DNA of 64,000 bases from Maratus speciosus (Eukaryota; Arthropoda; Arachnida; Araneae; Salticidae). The stretch spans positions 475,406,806 to 475,470,805 of the forward strand of contig OZ010795.1 in NCBI GenBank assembly GCA_963932465.1, read 5' to 3'. The translations under genes were made by a program, and so were the position numbers. How positions within the stretch are numbered: the first letter of the stretch is position 1; the number at the start of each line of letters is the position of its first letter. Shown piece by piece: positions 24,843 through 36,377 of the stretch. The notes beneath the pieces were generated by a model, which did not search any database, was not told the origin of the DNA, and saw nothing but the letters and a program-made list of their open reading frames with translations.

Positions 24843-26485
24843 GGGTAGAGGTGCTTACTTTGAAGTAGCTCAATTACGCAGGTAATTCCAATTTTTGATG
24901 ATTTTGAATTCTTCGAGAATACAAAATAAGTTTTACTCCCTGCGTAAAAGTCAATATAATCAATTGCTATGGCAACAGATATGTCTCTTTGGAAAAGACG
25001 AGACCGCTTATTATGAATTTTATTTTCGAAAACTTTCTGCATGGGATTTAATTTTTAGATTTTGTATTCGTAGCCGGAGACATTTTTAAGAGACAATCAT
25101 ATATTTGTTTTCAATATTTCCTTCCCAATTTCAGAATACGGCATAGATGACGTTTTTTTTATTGCATGGCGTATACAGAGAAATATTTGGATTTGCTGTA
25201 TCGCATATCGTGGATTATAGTTTCGAAAAATGTCTGCACGGGCAAAATTTTCAACAAGTTTGAAGACGTTTCTAAATGTTCATATTTTTGATTATTATTT
25301 TTTTTATTTCATGATTTTAATGATACCATGTTTTAATAAAATAAGTTATTTTTGAGCTGTCACATATTAATGAAGGATATCCGTCATAGACGTTATAGTG
25401 ATTTATATTTTAACGATTTTTCGGGCACCATCTAAAATTTCAGTTTTTTATAGACATTTTAAGTGTTTATTTTTATAAAGATATTCTTCCGATTTCTCGT
25501 ATTAACGAAGTGTCCCATAATGCTATTGCCTCACTAACAATCACTTAGTAGGGCAAGGCGGGTTCATTTGTTTATTAATTTTTTTAAGCTAAAAAAAAAT
25601 GTAGGTCTTTAAAAAGAGTGAAATGTAGAAGGCAAAAAATACCTTTTACGTCCAGTTAAATAAGAGAGCATAAAAACGTTTGAAAGAAACATATAAATGA
25701 AGAGGAAAAACTGCGTGTACTGTATTTTTTATGCGAGAGGAATTTTTTTAAATTATAGATCAATGGATGTCAACTGCTTTAGTAAATTTTCTTTTAGATT
25801 TGTTGGAACTAATTTCTGTAAAAGAGAAACAGGTTCATTATATATCACAAGCAATCGTAAAGAAGAGACAAGTTATTCTCAAGAGAGAAGAAATAATACA
25901 CTAGTCTAGAATGTATGTTATTTCTCATTAGTGAAGAACTAATAAATTGCTGCAAGATTATTCTGCTTTCAGATATCCTATTGTTAACTAAATTAAATAA
26001 GAAAGTATGAAACTTTTACTTTCACGTATATATATATATATATTATATATTCATCCTTTCCCAAATTGCGTGTATGTGTACATTTACATACAACTTATAT
26101 GCACACGAATTATCAGAAAGTTAATATATACTATTCATATTGTTTGCTCTTTATATTTTTCAGCAAGATTGTATGATAATGATTCATCCTGCACGGAAGC
26201 ATACACAGACAGTATTCACGCCATGTGCTATATTTACACGAACACAGCTTTGACTCTTAATTTGTTCAGATGATAGTAACGATTAATTAAGTTTTGCTGG
26301 TGTATACGTTTATTATTTCACAGCACTCGAAATTTCATAGATTTTTTTTCTATTTTTTATGTATAGGTTATAGAATATACGAAATCATTAATTGGTTTCC
26401 ACATACTTGACGGATCACAAAAATCCCTTTGAAACTTCCGGCAGAAACGTGAAGTTTGGTACATTATTTAGTGTTTTATTTATGA
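24843..26485. other. Unassigned AT-rich stretch
   Basis: About 1.6 kb with no credible gene. Short open frames lack any family signature. A small (TA)n run lies near 26028-26050. Confidence 0.5.
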
Positions 26486-27440
26486 CTAGCTGACCCATCC
26501 GGGGTTGCCCGTACTTGTGATAATAATATTAAATATACCTAAAATCAGTGTTTAATGATTTTATATTCTTAAACGAAAGCCTTTCCAAGCGAACCTAACG
26601 TTGGGGGCCCTACTGCCTTCGGCAGCATACACCCCAGAATTTGTGTGATTTTAAAATTTTAAATGAAAATCTATCCAAACAAACCTAGAGTTGGGGGCCT
26701 CATTGTCATTGACAGCATACACCAGTGTGCTACATACATCCCGGTCTGTTTATATTTTATATTTTTCAACAACAAAAGAAAAAACAGCGTAGCCCGTGCC
26801 AGTCATAATGACTTTTAATAAACCTATAATCAGTGCTGAATTAATTTATATATTTAAACGAAATTTTTTTCAAACGATCCCAATGCTGGGTACTACACTG
26901 CCTTTGGTATTGTGCACCCTTGAATTTGTATGATTTCATATCTTTAAGGGGATTCTTCACGCACTTGAAAACGCACGCTCCGTAATGTTAATCCTATGGG
27001 CAAGTTATTTTCGAATTTCTCGTTTCAATTTGAATATTTTTAAACGATTTTTTTCCATAGGATAGCTCAGCTCAATCTTTGATATGACTCTTTTTTACTT
27101 TTTTGATTTTGGTTTCAGATTTTTTTTAAAAGGTACTTTCAGTTTCGAAACCGATTTGGAAACTGAAAGTGTCTTTTTAAAAAAATACTGCAACAAAAAT
27201 AAAAAAAGTAAAAAACAGTCATTATAAAGATTGAGCTCAACTATCCTATGGAAAAAAAAAAAAAAATCGTTTAAAAATATTGAAATTTAAATGAGAAATT
27301 CGAAAATAACCTGCCCATAGCATTAATATTACGGAGCGTGTGTTTTCAAGTGCGTGAAGAATCCCCTTAAATGAAGATCTATTCAGACGAGCTAAGGAGT
27401 GCTCGTTATAGGGATCGCCACTTGGATTTCTGATGTTTAG
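26486..27440 (-). mobile_element. Helitron-like 3' end with tandem modules, 5' end not found
   Basis: On the minus strand the sequence closes with GGGCAACCCCGGATGGGT, then CAGCTAG before T. This is the CTAG end seen in the other Helitron-like elements, but of a different family. Degenerate modules of 80-200 bp with 'gttgggggcc' and 'ggcagcatacacc'-like text lie at 26570, 26663, 26860 and 27371. A TTAA MITE (26948-27366) separates the last two. The 5' boundary could not be placed. Confidence 0.5.
26948..27366. mobile_element. TTAA MITE, copy 1 (piggyBac-like, 419 bp)
   Basis: Flanked by TTAA at 26944-26947 and 27367-27370. The inverted ends are GGGGATTCTTCACGCACTTG. The arms are about 200 bp and contain 'ttaatcctatggg'-type text. 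The centre has facing 'actttcagtttcgaaacc' and 'ggaaactgaaagtg' blocks, so it is palindromic at two scales. It has no coding capacity. The TTAA target suggests piggyBac, which is inference. Confidence 0.8.
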
Positions 27441-30107
27441 ACACAATAAACTTTATATTGTGACCAAAAGTACTTCAGAAAACCTAAATATTATAAAATT
27501 CCTTCCTTCACATTCTTTTAAACTCCAAATAATATCTTTTCCTGTGTTGAAGATGTAAGTTTCCTAGCGCATGTACGCAAACGAAAACCCCTTTGAAAAT
27601 ATTCTAGAGCTGAGAGAATAGAGAAAAGAGTCTGACGAATGCATGAAAGGGAGTTCCAGAAGTGACTTCAAATGTTTTTTTTAAACTAATAAATATTAAT
27701 ATTTTTTAACAACAAAAACATCTTTAAAAAGCAGTTGATACAATCTCTAAGTGGGTATTTTTTATGTTTTCTTAATTATTTCATAATTATGAGGAAAAAA
27801 GACATATTTTCATCTTAAAATAGTTGCTATACATAAATATTTATTAGACTTACATTATTCCAATGAGATATTAATTTAAAAAACTTTAAATCTTTTAATT
27901 AAGCCTAAAAATATTTATAGCTATTATAAACAAATTCTTAAAAATATTTTAGAAGAATATTTCATTTTAAAATTTATTTGTTGCAAATAAATTATACTGT
28001 ATACATATGTATGTTTTAAATCCTTTTTAATAAGTGTTTTCTGAAACATAAATTGAGTTAATTCTAGCATTGCCTTAAGATAAATACTTTTATAAGCAGA
28101 TTATTTTGCTTCTGATAAAGCTTTAATAATTATTCAAATTTCTAAGGTCGTACTAATTAATTTAATCTCTTTTCCTTTAAGAGCTTTCAATTTCGAAATA
28201 TGCATATTAAAAAGTGTATAATTAACGCGATTAATGAATTCATGTTTAATTTTGCTTTTAGTATGTTTAATAAAAAATTCTAAGCTTGAGTAGTGTTTCA
28301 TATATTTTACGAGATTTATTATGAAGAAACATGCATAATTATTTTATATATATATACATATAAAAAACCAAACAAACTATAAGGATTTCAAGCGCTTTAG
28401 AAATTAAATCTAAGAAGAAGTATTTTACATTATAAATGCATAAACATCATTATTATGTTAATGAATGGGCTATAGAGATTTCCATTTTACGATGTTCGAA
28501 CCGTTTTTACATTCAGTACCACCTTTTCCTGATAGTAATCTTTATCATATTTCGTAGAAGATTTTATATTATTAAATAAGTCCGTGAGTACTATTTGAAA
28601 ATGGCGGTACTCACATTGAAGAACCACAGAAACTCTAAAAATGTAGCCGGACATTAATGAATTAAATTCTATTTGCCAATGCAAATGTGGAAAATTAAAA
28701 AAGATAAGTTGAATAAAAATACATGAGAGTTTAGTATTATTTATTTATTTTCTTCAAAAAGTCTTTAAAAGCAATCTATATATATATTTCTCTTGCGTGG
28801 CGCTAAAATACGGCTGAATTTGTAACTTGCCGTTTGGAAACAACTGCAGTAATACAATTAATTTGCCTTATTGCATTCCACCAATCAGAAGAGTGATTTC
28901 ACCACTTAAACTTGCGTCATATTTAAAAGAAAAATTTCAATGATTTTCTTAAAATGTAAACATATTAAAACGATTCCGTTTAATTATGCATTAATCGCGT
29001 AAGAGCAGAACACATATTATTTATTGAGAAATAATATTAAGTAATCTGTGTAAATAAAATGACAGTGAATAATCTTTCATAGTAAGTAATATGGAAAACG
29101 AAATATTTCCGATGAAGGTAATGACGTTATTCGGAAAACAACAGATGAATTTTCATCCATAATTAAACTATTTTACTATAACGTCATATTCCTGATCCTT
29201 CCGACACATAAATAGACTGGACTCTTGCTATTTATTTAAAGATCCTTGGTATACACAAAATAAAATATTTCTGAAAATTACACAATTTCCAATAAGTTAA
29301 AATGAATATTTAATAAAACCCTGGAATTTTAAAACAACTGCTTAAATGACGTTTTAATCTCGGAAGGGATAAATGGTTCTGATAGTGAAAATGATGTTAT
29401 ATTTGACAGAAATAATTCATTCTCATATGGACTCCAAAAGTATTATGGCACACGGTAGAATTGTTTCAAACAAACGACCGATTTCTAGGAAAGTTTTCGT
29501 TAGTGTGAAAGAGTTACCTCCCAGAAAAAAAACGCAGAAAAAACCAGGAAATGCACAGGAACGGATTGTTAGGAACTGCCAATGATGAGCTTTAAAGTCT
29601 TTATAAAACTGAAATATTTTAGTAAAATTTTGTCAATATGACGTCATATTCACTGGCTTTTACATCTAATTCGGCAAATTAAAATTCAGAGCAGGAGCTC
29701 TTTTTAAACACAGTACGATCTTTTGGCAGATGTAAGAACAGCAATGGCCATTGGTTCGTTTTACGGTCACGAGATACATTCAGAAAAACAGCTTTTTAAT
29801 CAAAATTTTCTTTTAGACACATCAGAAAACGTGTTGTTTCCGTTTTGTTAACTTGCCAAGTAACTGAGGGATATTGTGTTTTTCACGTCAAACGAACTTT
29901 AGATAGTGTTTGTTGATTTATATTGAACTACCTAGGAACAGGTAGAGTTTTTCCAAGAGTTTTTCGAAATAAATTTATGCCGTTCTGTACAATATTATGC
30001 ACAATAAGTTTTAAATTAATTGTGTTCCAAGGTAATTTTTTTCAGTTAATTATTTTGCATTTAAAAAATTGGCAAATTTCATAATGTTAAAATGATTTAT
30101 GCCTATA
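27441..30107. other. Unassigned AT-rich stretch, possibly the body of another Helitron
   Basis: No gene is recognised in about 2.7 kb. The CTTAG end at 30627 closely resembles the 3' end of the 3.4-kb element (31028-34468), and 'TCTATATATATA' near 28778 could be its 5' end. That span is a guess. Confidence 0.35.
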
Positions 30108-30370
30108 GACGCTTTCAGTTTGACGTCAGTCATGACGTTTTGGTTGGAAACTGACTCTAAACAAATAGTTGCTATGCGTATTTCTTTTTAAATATAAATC
30201 ATGAAAAATGTTACCACTACATATCAAATATTAAAACACTTAGATTGGAGATATAGATATAAGATATAGCTATAACATACAAAGAAAATAGAAAATACAA
30301 CATAGCAACCGTTTGTTTGGAGTCAATTTCCAACCAAAACGTCATGAACGACGTCACGACTGAAATCGTC
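30108..30370. mobile_element. TA MITE, copy 1 (263 bp)
   Basis: Flanked by TA (30106-30107, 30371-30372). The inverted ends are GACGCTTTCAGT and GACGATTTCAGT, and the arms hold 'catgacgttttggttggaaa' and 'tgttt.gagtca'-type text. It closely matches 52876-53137. No coding frame. Confidence 0.85.
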
Positions 30371-30641
30371 TATTGGTAGCACCAACTAAATGCATTTTTA
30401 ATTGTGATTTCAACGAAGTTTTCAATTACTGTTTTTTTTACCTTAAATTGTTTTTGAAAATTTCATAAGTTAAAAGGATTTATGATAGTACTCATTATGG
30501 CTAGAGTTGCTGCAGAAAGTGTCGAGCAAGCGAAGCGAGCTGGGGACGGGTAGCGGTCATAATCTGAATTGTGCCGCAATTCACAGGGGTTGGCGAGCGT
30601 TAGTGAGTAGGGGACAGAGCCGCTTAGTTGAATAAAAATAT

Positions 30642-31007
30642 TCCTATATTAAACTACACACTTTAAATATCAACGATAAAAGAAAAATGAATATTTTAAT
30701 AAAAAATGAGGCGAGCGTTAGTGGCGAGCGTTAGTGAGTAGGGGACAGAGCCGCCTAGCTGAATAAAAATATTCCTATATTAAACTACACACTTTAAATA
30801 TCAACGATAAAAGAAAAATGAATAATTGAATAAAAAATGAGGCGAGCGTTAGTGGTGAGCTTTAGTGAGTAGGGGACAGAGCCGCCTAGTTGAATAAAAA
30901 TATTCCTATATTAAACTACACACTTTAAATATCAACGATTAAAGAAAAATGAATAATTGAATAAAAAATGGAGCGAGCGTTAGTGAGTAGGGGACAGAGC
31001 CGCCTAG
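30642..31007 (+). mobile_element. Tandem array of mini-Helitrons (3 units shown, plus a preceding 3' end)
   Basis: Units are 30642-30758, 30773-30889 and 30904-31007. Each starts TCCTATATTAAACTACAC and ends AGGGGACAGAGCCGCCTAG, a hairpin-like GC-rich tail closing on CTAG. Each is separated by the same 14-base spacer beginning TTGAATAAAAAT. Two units are 117 bp and one is 104 bp, having lost one copy of a doubled 'gcgagcgttagt'. A similar tail ends at 30627. The period is 131 bp. Confidence 0.8.
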
Positions 31008-31027
31008 TTGAATAAAAATCTACCCTA

Positions 31028-34000
31028 TCTATATTATAAAGGACAAACATATCTGTGCGTAACGCATACGTCATTTTGCGAATGGCAACACTTTGAAATT
31101 TGAAATTAAATTTTGTTTTTGCAATTTTCTCTACTGCAAATTTTTAAACTTCTAAACATCGCACATTTTAAATTTTTACACCATCGTATAAGGAAAAAAA
31201 TTATCTTTTAAATGCAATTTGTTTGAAAGCTGTATCTCAATTTATTTTTGAGATATTAATTTTTTTATAGTTTTTAATATCAATTTTCTATTCGTGGCAA
31301 CTGAAATACTTCATTTCTATTAAAAGTTGTTTAGTTATCTTTATTGATTATATTCTTACTGATGCCATTTTCTCATTACAATTAGAAATATATTTTTTAA
31401 AAATTTGAACAGAAAATGACGTTACGCTTTAAAAAAGACACAATTTCCCTGATGATGCTGTTATATTTCACTATATTTTCATTTCGCTGACTTTGAGTTT
31501 GAGACAATAGGCAAAATATTTCAGCGACTGAAAATGACGTCATATTTAAAAGAAACCGGTAATTTTATTTGATAAAACGAGATATTTCCCCATGAATACG
31601 TCTAAAAGTTATAAATATCTGGAATTTTTACGCGCAGGTACAGAGATTGTTATAAGACCTCAAATCACGAGTGGGAATTTTAACATGGAAAGTTGTAATA
31701 GTTGACAAACGTGACTTCAACCTTGAAAATATATTTATTAATAACCTATAATGTTTTTAAATGGTTAATATGGATGTGAAAAGTGGAAGATGAGTTGATT
31801 CGGTTTAGATTTAAAGGGGAAAAATTCTATGATTATGTCAAGGTGAAATCATTTTTGCTGATTTTTCATTCCGTAATACCAAGCATCAATTGATAACATA
31901 ATCAAAATTACTTATCTTGAGTATATGTTACTTACTGATTACGTATATGAATAAAGTTTAATTTTTCAATAATTTTAACAGTTGAAGCTTATGAAAAAGG
32001 TATTTTGTTAATCTTAGGTTAAAATATGTCTTTGGAGAGTTAAACTAACAAGTGTAAGAAGGATTTTTTATTGTAATTATTGTTGTCGATGTATTATAAA
32101 TTTGATGCTACAGTTCCTTTGTAAACATTTATTTTCGTCGAAATTCGACGGGTTCCACCTTGTATATATAAAATCCTAATGAATCGAATTGAAACGAATT
32201 TATGTAACGATTCTATGAAACGACTGATTAAACAACTGATTACGTTTCACGGCAATTTCTCCTAAAATATGGAATACTTTGTGATGAAATTAACACCAAA
32301 AATCCGTATTGATCCACAGATCTCAAAACTGGTATTAGAATTTTAAAATTAGAATTAGTTTTCGAAATATTAATTTTTTTCTAATTTTAAATACTTTTTT
32401 CTAATGATGGCAACTCAAATTTTAATCATAACAGATATTTTTTTTCATATTTTAGAAAGGGTTATTTTAAATTAATTTGCGAAGAGTTTGGCCTCCCATA
32501 AATGTATGCTAAGAAATGCATCATATTACTTTTATTGAGAATTCAATTTGTATTTCATTATCATTTTATTTAATACAAAACTTTCATTTAAAATTGAAAC
32601 CTTTAAAATAAATGGCTTTTACTTCATTCTTTTCTTTAAACGAAACGAAAAGAACAATATTAGACACAGATATCATATACGCAACGGGGTACCTAATTGG
32701 CGCCAAAATGGCGTTATTTTGCCTGACATGGTAACCCGGCTATTGTTGCTTATTTATTAAAAAATATTTATTTGAATTTATTTTCTTTTTATTTACAAAA
32801 AATGTTATAAATTGTTTTGTTCTATAGTTTTATTTATTGTTATTTCATTTTAAAAATAACAGAAAATAATTTAAAAATACATATGTAACAGGTATTTGAA
32901 AACGAGGTTTTCGCCAAGTTGTCTTAAAAAAAAATCACGCCATACCCGGTGCGTATCTGACAATGCAACAAATCATGACATTTAATTTCAACTTCAAAGC
33001 AACGTTTTAATTTTATTACTTCTGCCGTCGACCAATTTCGCCAAATTATATAAATAGCCAAATTATACAAATTGACATATTTTTTTATTTTAAATAACAA
33101 AAGAACAAATGAATTAGTATAACATTAATAAAAATACTAATAAAACGTCGAAATAAAAATCACTTGATGGCGTGAACGTGTGTAACTTCCTTAAAGTCAA
33201 GTGAATGTGACATTTACGATCAACCATTATTGGAATTTAATCTTATAGGTTTGGTTGATTTTTGTTGATGGGATAACCAAGTAGCACCGTTTCAATTTAC
33301 CACTCGAAAAATAAAAAAATGCTAATTGGCGAGTTAAAAAAAAGCTATTGGCGAGTTTTTCACTCGGCTAACGTAAAAGTACCACGAATTCTTTGTGATC
33401 ATGGCAACTTTTATGTAGTTTTATTCGAAAAAATAATTTTGACTCTTTAATCAAAATGGAAACCTTTCTTATGAAAATCGAAGGAATCAGCCCGTTGTTT
33501 ATGGCAGTTACATGACTTGGACTATTATAATATAAACGAAATAATGGAAATCGAATAACATTAGGCGACTTATCTCACCTGTGGCCGCCTGGAATATAAA
33601 AGGTGAAGGGATCCGCCTGGAACTGTTGATGATAGTCACATAACTTAGGCTATTATTATAGAGATTATTTTCAATTTTAAAAACAGCGCAAAGAATAATA
33701 TTTCCTAACGATTAAAAATTTATTTTCACGTGACTATTAAAAACAGAAAAAAAACTTTAAAATTACCATTAAATGAGTACGTGTTAAAGGCAGGAAAATA
33801 ATGAAAATTATGTCCTGAAAATTGTATTTACACGTGAATATTAAAAGGGAAAGGAAACTTTAAAATAATAAATACATTAATATGCGTTTAACACTTTCAC
33901 GGACAAGGCACTTCTATTCGTAAAATCTTGAAATCAGTGAATGGCACCAGAATTTTCAAACAAATTTCGAAATACAAAAATGCTTTTGTTCACTTACTTA

Positions 34001-34468
34001 ATAAAAGGGAAATTTTCATCCCAATATTCTGATGCTAATGTGGCATTTAAGAATTAAAATTAAGTGGCCCAATAATGAACCACCGCCCTTGAAGTGTTAA
34101 AGCAGCAACTTTTAGTAATTGTATTATGTCAATCGTTTTATAACGCTGTTAAAAAATACCAAGAGACAAAGACTCTGTTTACTTAATTCATTTTATTTTA
34201 GCTTCTTTTCAAATGTTTAACTGATCTTCTTTAACCAAACACGAAAACAACCATTGGATGTCTTAACAGCAACTGATTCTACCTTAAATTTTTGCAATCA
34301 AAGGGACTTGAATGGAAACCCGTTTACAGGGAGATCGCTGCAGGTTTTTTCAGTATAATTCAATCTTCTCTAATCTTTTAAAAATCGATCAGATTAGCGT
34401 GCTTTTAGATTCTACAGTGTCTGAACGGGGGTTGGCGAGTGTAGCTTGCAGGGGGCAGAGCCCCCTAG
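31028..34468 (+). mobile_element. Helitron-like element HelF2 inside the mini-Helitron array (3.44 kb)
   Basis: It starts after an A with TCTATATTATAAAGGAC and ends with the hairpin AGGGGGC-AGA-GCCCCCT closing on CTAG before T. Its last 35 bases resemble the tails of the 117-bp units around it. No Rep/helicase or other frame is recognised, so it is non-autonomous. A spacer-like TTGAATAAAAAT precedes it, and a further mini-unit begins four bases after it. It therefore occupies one position in the array. Confidence 0.72.
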
Positions 34469-34471
34469 TAT

Positions 34472-34669
34472 ACCTATATTAAACTACACACTTTAAATAT
34501 CAACGATAAAAGAAAAATGAATAATTGAATAAAAAATGAAGCGAGCGTTAGTGGCGAGCGTCAGTGAGTAGGGGACAGACCCGCGTAGTTGAATAAAAAT
34601 ATCCCTATATTAAACTGTACACTTTAAATATCAACGATAAAAGAAAAATGAATAATTGAATAAAAAATG
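34472..34669 (+). mobile_element. Mini-Helitron array, right part (one unit and a truncated one)
   Basis: A unit at 34472-34588 ends with GTAG instead of CTAG and is followed by the same TTGAATAAAAAT spacer. The next unit starts at 34602 and stops at about 34669, before its tail. The sequence then changes to unrelated DNA. Confidence 0.75.
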
Positions 34670-34721
34670 TTTAGCACGTCCAAAAAGAAGAAATTTGTTT
34701 CAAAATTTTACCGCAGTAATA

Positions 34722-35055
34722 CAGGGTGTTCATAAAAGAATGTCCCAGTTTCAATGGTATATTATAACACATTAATTCAGACTATTTACAACGAATCATA
34801 CATCAAATTGAAGGTACAGTAACTTAGTTTTCCTTACAAATGTTCAATACACGCACCTTTAGTTATACGGCACGCATCCAACCTAAACTCCAATTCTTCC
34901 CAAATTTCGATTAACACGACTGGAGTAATGAAAGCAATAGCCTCTTCAATTCTGTGTCACAACTGTGGGAAGTCATTAGGTAGCGGCGGAACGTAGACAC
35001 GATATTTAATAAAGCTACAAAGGAAAAAATCGCACGGCGTTATGTCAGGTGTACA
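34722..35055 (-). mobile_element. Truncated mariner-type transposon remnant
   Basis: The terminus CAGGGTGTTCATAAAAGAATG follows TA (34720-34721). Coding sequence on the minus strand runs from about 35055 to the stop at 34834. The transposase end reads SPDITPCDFFL... with the third catalytic Asp, then PPLPND, an internal stop, and ends RLDACRITKGACIEHL. The 5' part of the element is missing. It is a different lineage from 22464-24191. Confidence 0.75.
34834..35055 (-). pseudogene. Mariner-superfamily transposase, C-terminal fragment
   Basis: About 70 codons of the C-terminal end of a DDD transposase. The motif TPCDFF carries the last catalytic Asp. An in-frame TGA interrupts the fragment near its middle. 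The final residues, CRITKGACIEHL, match the conserved tail of a common arthropod mariner group as I know it. Nothing upstream of the third Asp is present. Confidence 0.75.
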
Positions 35056-35240
35056 CTTTTAAATCGTGAGCCCAGCAATAACGCGTTACGCTTAGGATTC
35101 GTCATTTTGGGTATGTGGCACTGCAAGCGAATCAATAACAAAGTAGTACTCGCGTATGCTCTTATATAAAACTGTTTAAGTTACCCTTTATTTGTGACCT
35201 TGAACCAACACTCTACAACACTTACAGTTGATACTATTAC

Positions 35241-35648
35241 GAGGCTACTTCAGTCAAGCGAAAAGACCCGTTCGCTAATGTTAATCCTATGGAAGAAATT
35301 TCTAGAGATATGTTGGTTGCATTTCAATATTTTTTAATGATTTTTTTTGCATTGTATAACTAAGATCTATCTGTACAAAGGCCGCTTTTTACGTTTTCGA
35401 TTTTGTTAACAGATATTTTTAATGAAGACACTTTCATTTTCGGAATTGGTTTCGAAAGTGTAAGCATCCTTATAAAAAAAATCTGCGATAAAAATCGAAA
35501 AAGTAAACGATGGCCTTTCTACAGATCGATCTCAGCTATCGAATGCAAAAAATCATTAAAAAATATTGAAATGCAACCGAGATATCTTTATTTCTTCCGT
35601 AGGATTAGCATTAGCGAACGAGTCTTTTCGCGTGACTGAAGTAGCTCC
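35241..35648. mobile_element. TTAA MITE, copy 2 (about 408 bp)
   Basis: The flanks are TTAC (35237-35240) and TTAA (35649-35652), one mutated. The arms share 'gctacttcagtca.gcgaaaag' and 'gttaatcctatgg'-type text. The centre has the same facing 'actttca...ttcgaaagtg' structure as 26948-27366, so the two are related despite different outermost bases. An open frame across the right half is a by-product of the palindrome. Confidence 0.72.
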
Positions 35649-35945
35649 TTAAGATTTATAACTGGGATATTCTTTTATGGATATCCTGTACTACAATTAC
35701 TATGAACATATGGTCTGTGAATTTAAGGTCTGACTTACAGTATCAGTAATGATAAGCGATAACAAATAAGTAATAGCAATGTCTCGGAAATTTGATTTAC
35801 TCACCGCATAGGAGTGAATAGAATAACGGTTTTTGAATGTTTGGAAATAAAGAACAAGAGACTATACGGTTATTCCAATAATGGACAGTCGTGATTGACA
35901 ACTTAACGGAGTGAGAAGAAACTAGCTTAGCTTCCGTAAAACTTA
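35649..35945. other. Unassigned stretch
   Basis: About 300 bases with no feature recognised. It could be the decayed upstream part of the LINE fragment that follows. Confidence 0.4.
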
Positions 35946-35949
35946 AAAC

Positions 35950-36377
35950 TTAATACATCTGATTCAATCTGGTCAATACAAGCGTGACTTCATACCTGAG
36001 GTCTCACAAAACGTTTTCGTAAGTAACAGACACCTGTATCTCTTTCTCACTAATCATGGACCCTTCCAACAACACTTATATACCATAAATAAACGAGACT
36101 CACCTCTCTGCATTTGTGGATCCTTATCAACATCATTACACTATATTTTACATTGCACATTAACGTCCCGCTATCACGTAAAAAGCCACAACAGGCGACA
36201 CTACCTGACTGGCTAACTTACCTGCTCTACCGTTCAGTTCTCCTGCAAAGTATAGCGGATTGTATGAAAGCAACGAATTTATATTTACCAATCCCCTCCC
36301 TTTCGGGTCTAGTTGAGCAAACTCATTGTTCTCAGCTCCCAATTCAGACAGAAGCCCCTGTTTTGTACATAATGTAA
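35950..36377 (+). pseudogene. R1/jockey-type LINE, 3' end of ORF2 (broken)
   Basis: A frame reads through QYKRDFIPEVS (35974 on), FLTNHGPF, then RDSPLCICG and LHYILHC. This is the C-terminal zinc-binding block (C-x-C...H-x-x-x-C) after the RNase H region of R1/jockey-clade elements. A frame change near 36185 leads into KPQQATLPDWLTYLLYRS, which fits the helical tail of such proteins. No reverse transcriptase is present, so this is a 5'-truncated copy, the usual fate of LINEs. A 3' UTR may follow, but no poly-A end is clear. The clade assignment rests on recalled family features and is moderately sure. Confidence 0.65.

Noticed and set aside
32548..32760. A 70-codon frame inside the 3.4-kb Helitron-like element
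   Set aside because: Phe/Ile-rich, no motif, and nothing resembling a Rep or helicase domain.
35403..35639. A 78-codon open frame
   Set aside because: It lies in the right half of a palindromic TTAA MITE, so it reflects the inverted repeat and not a protein.
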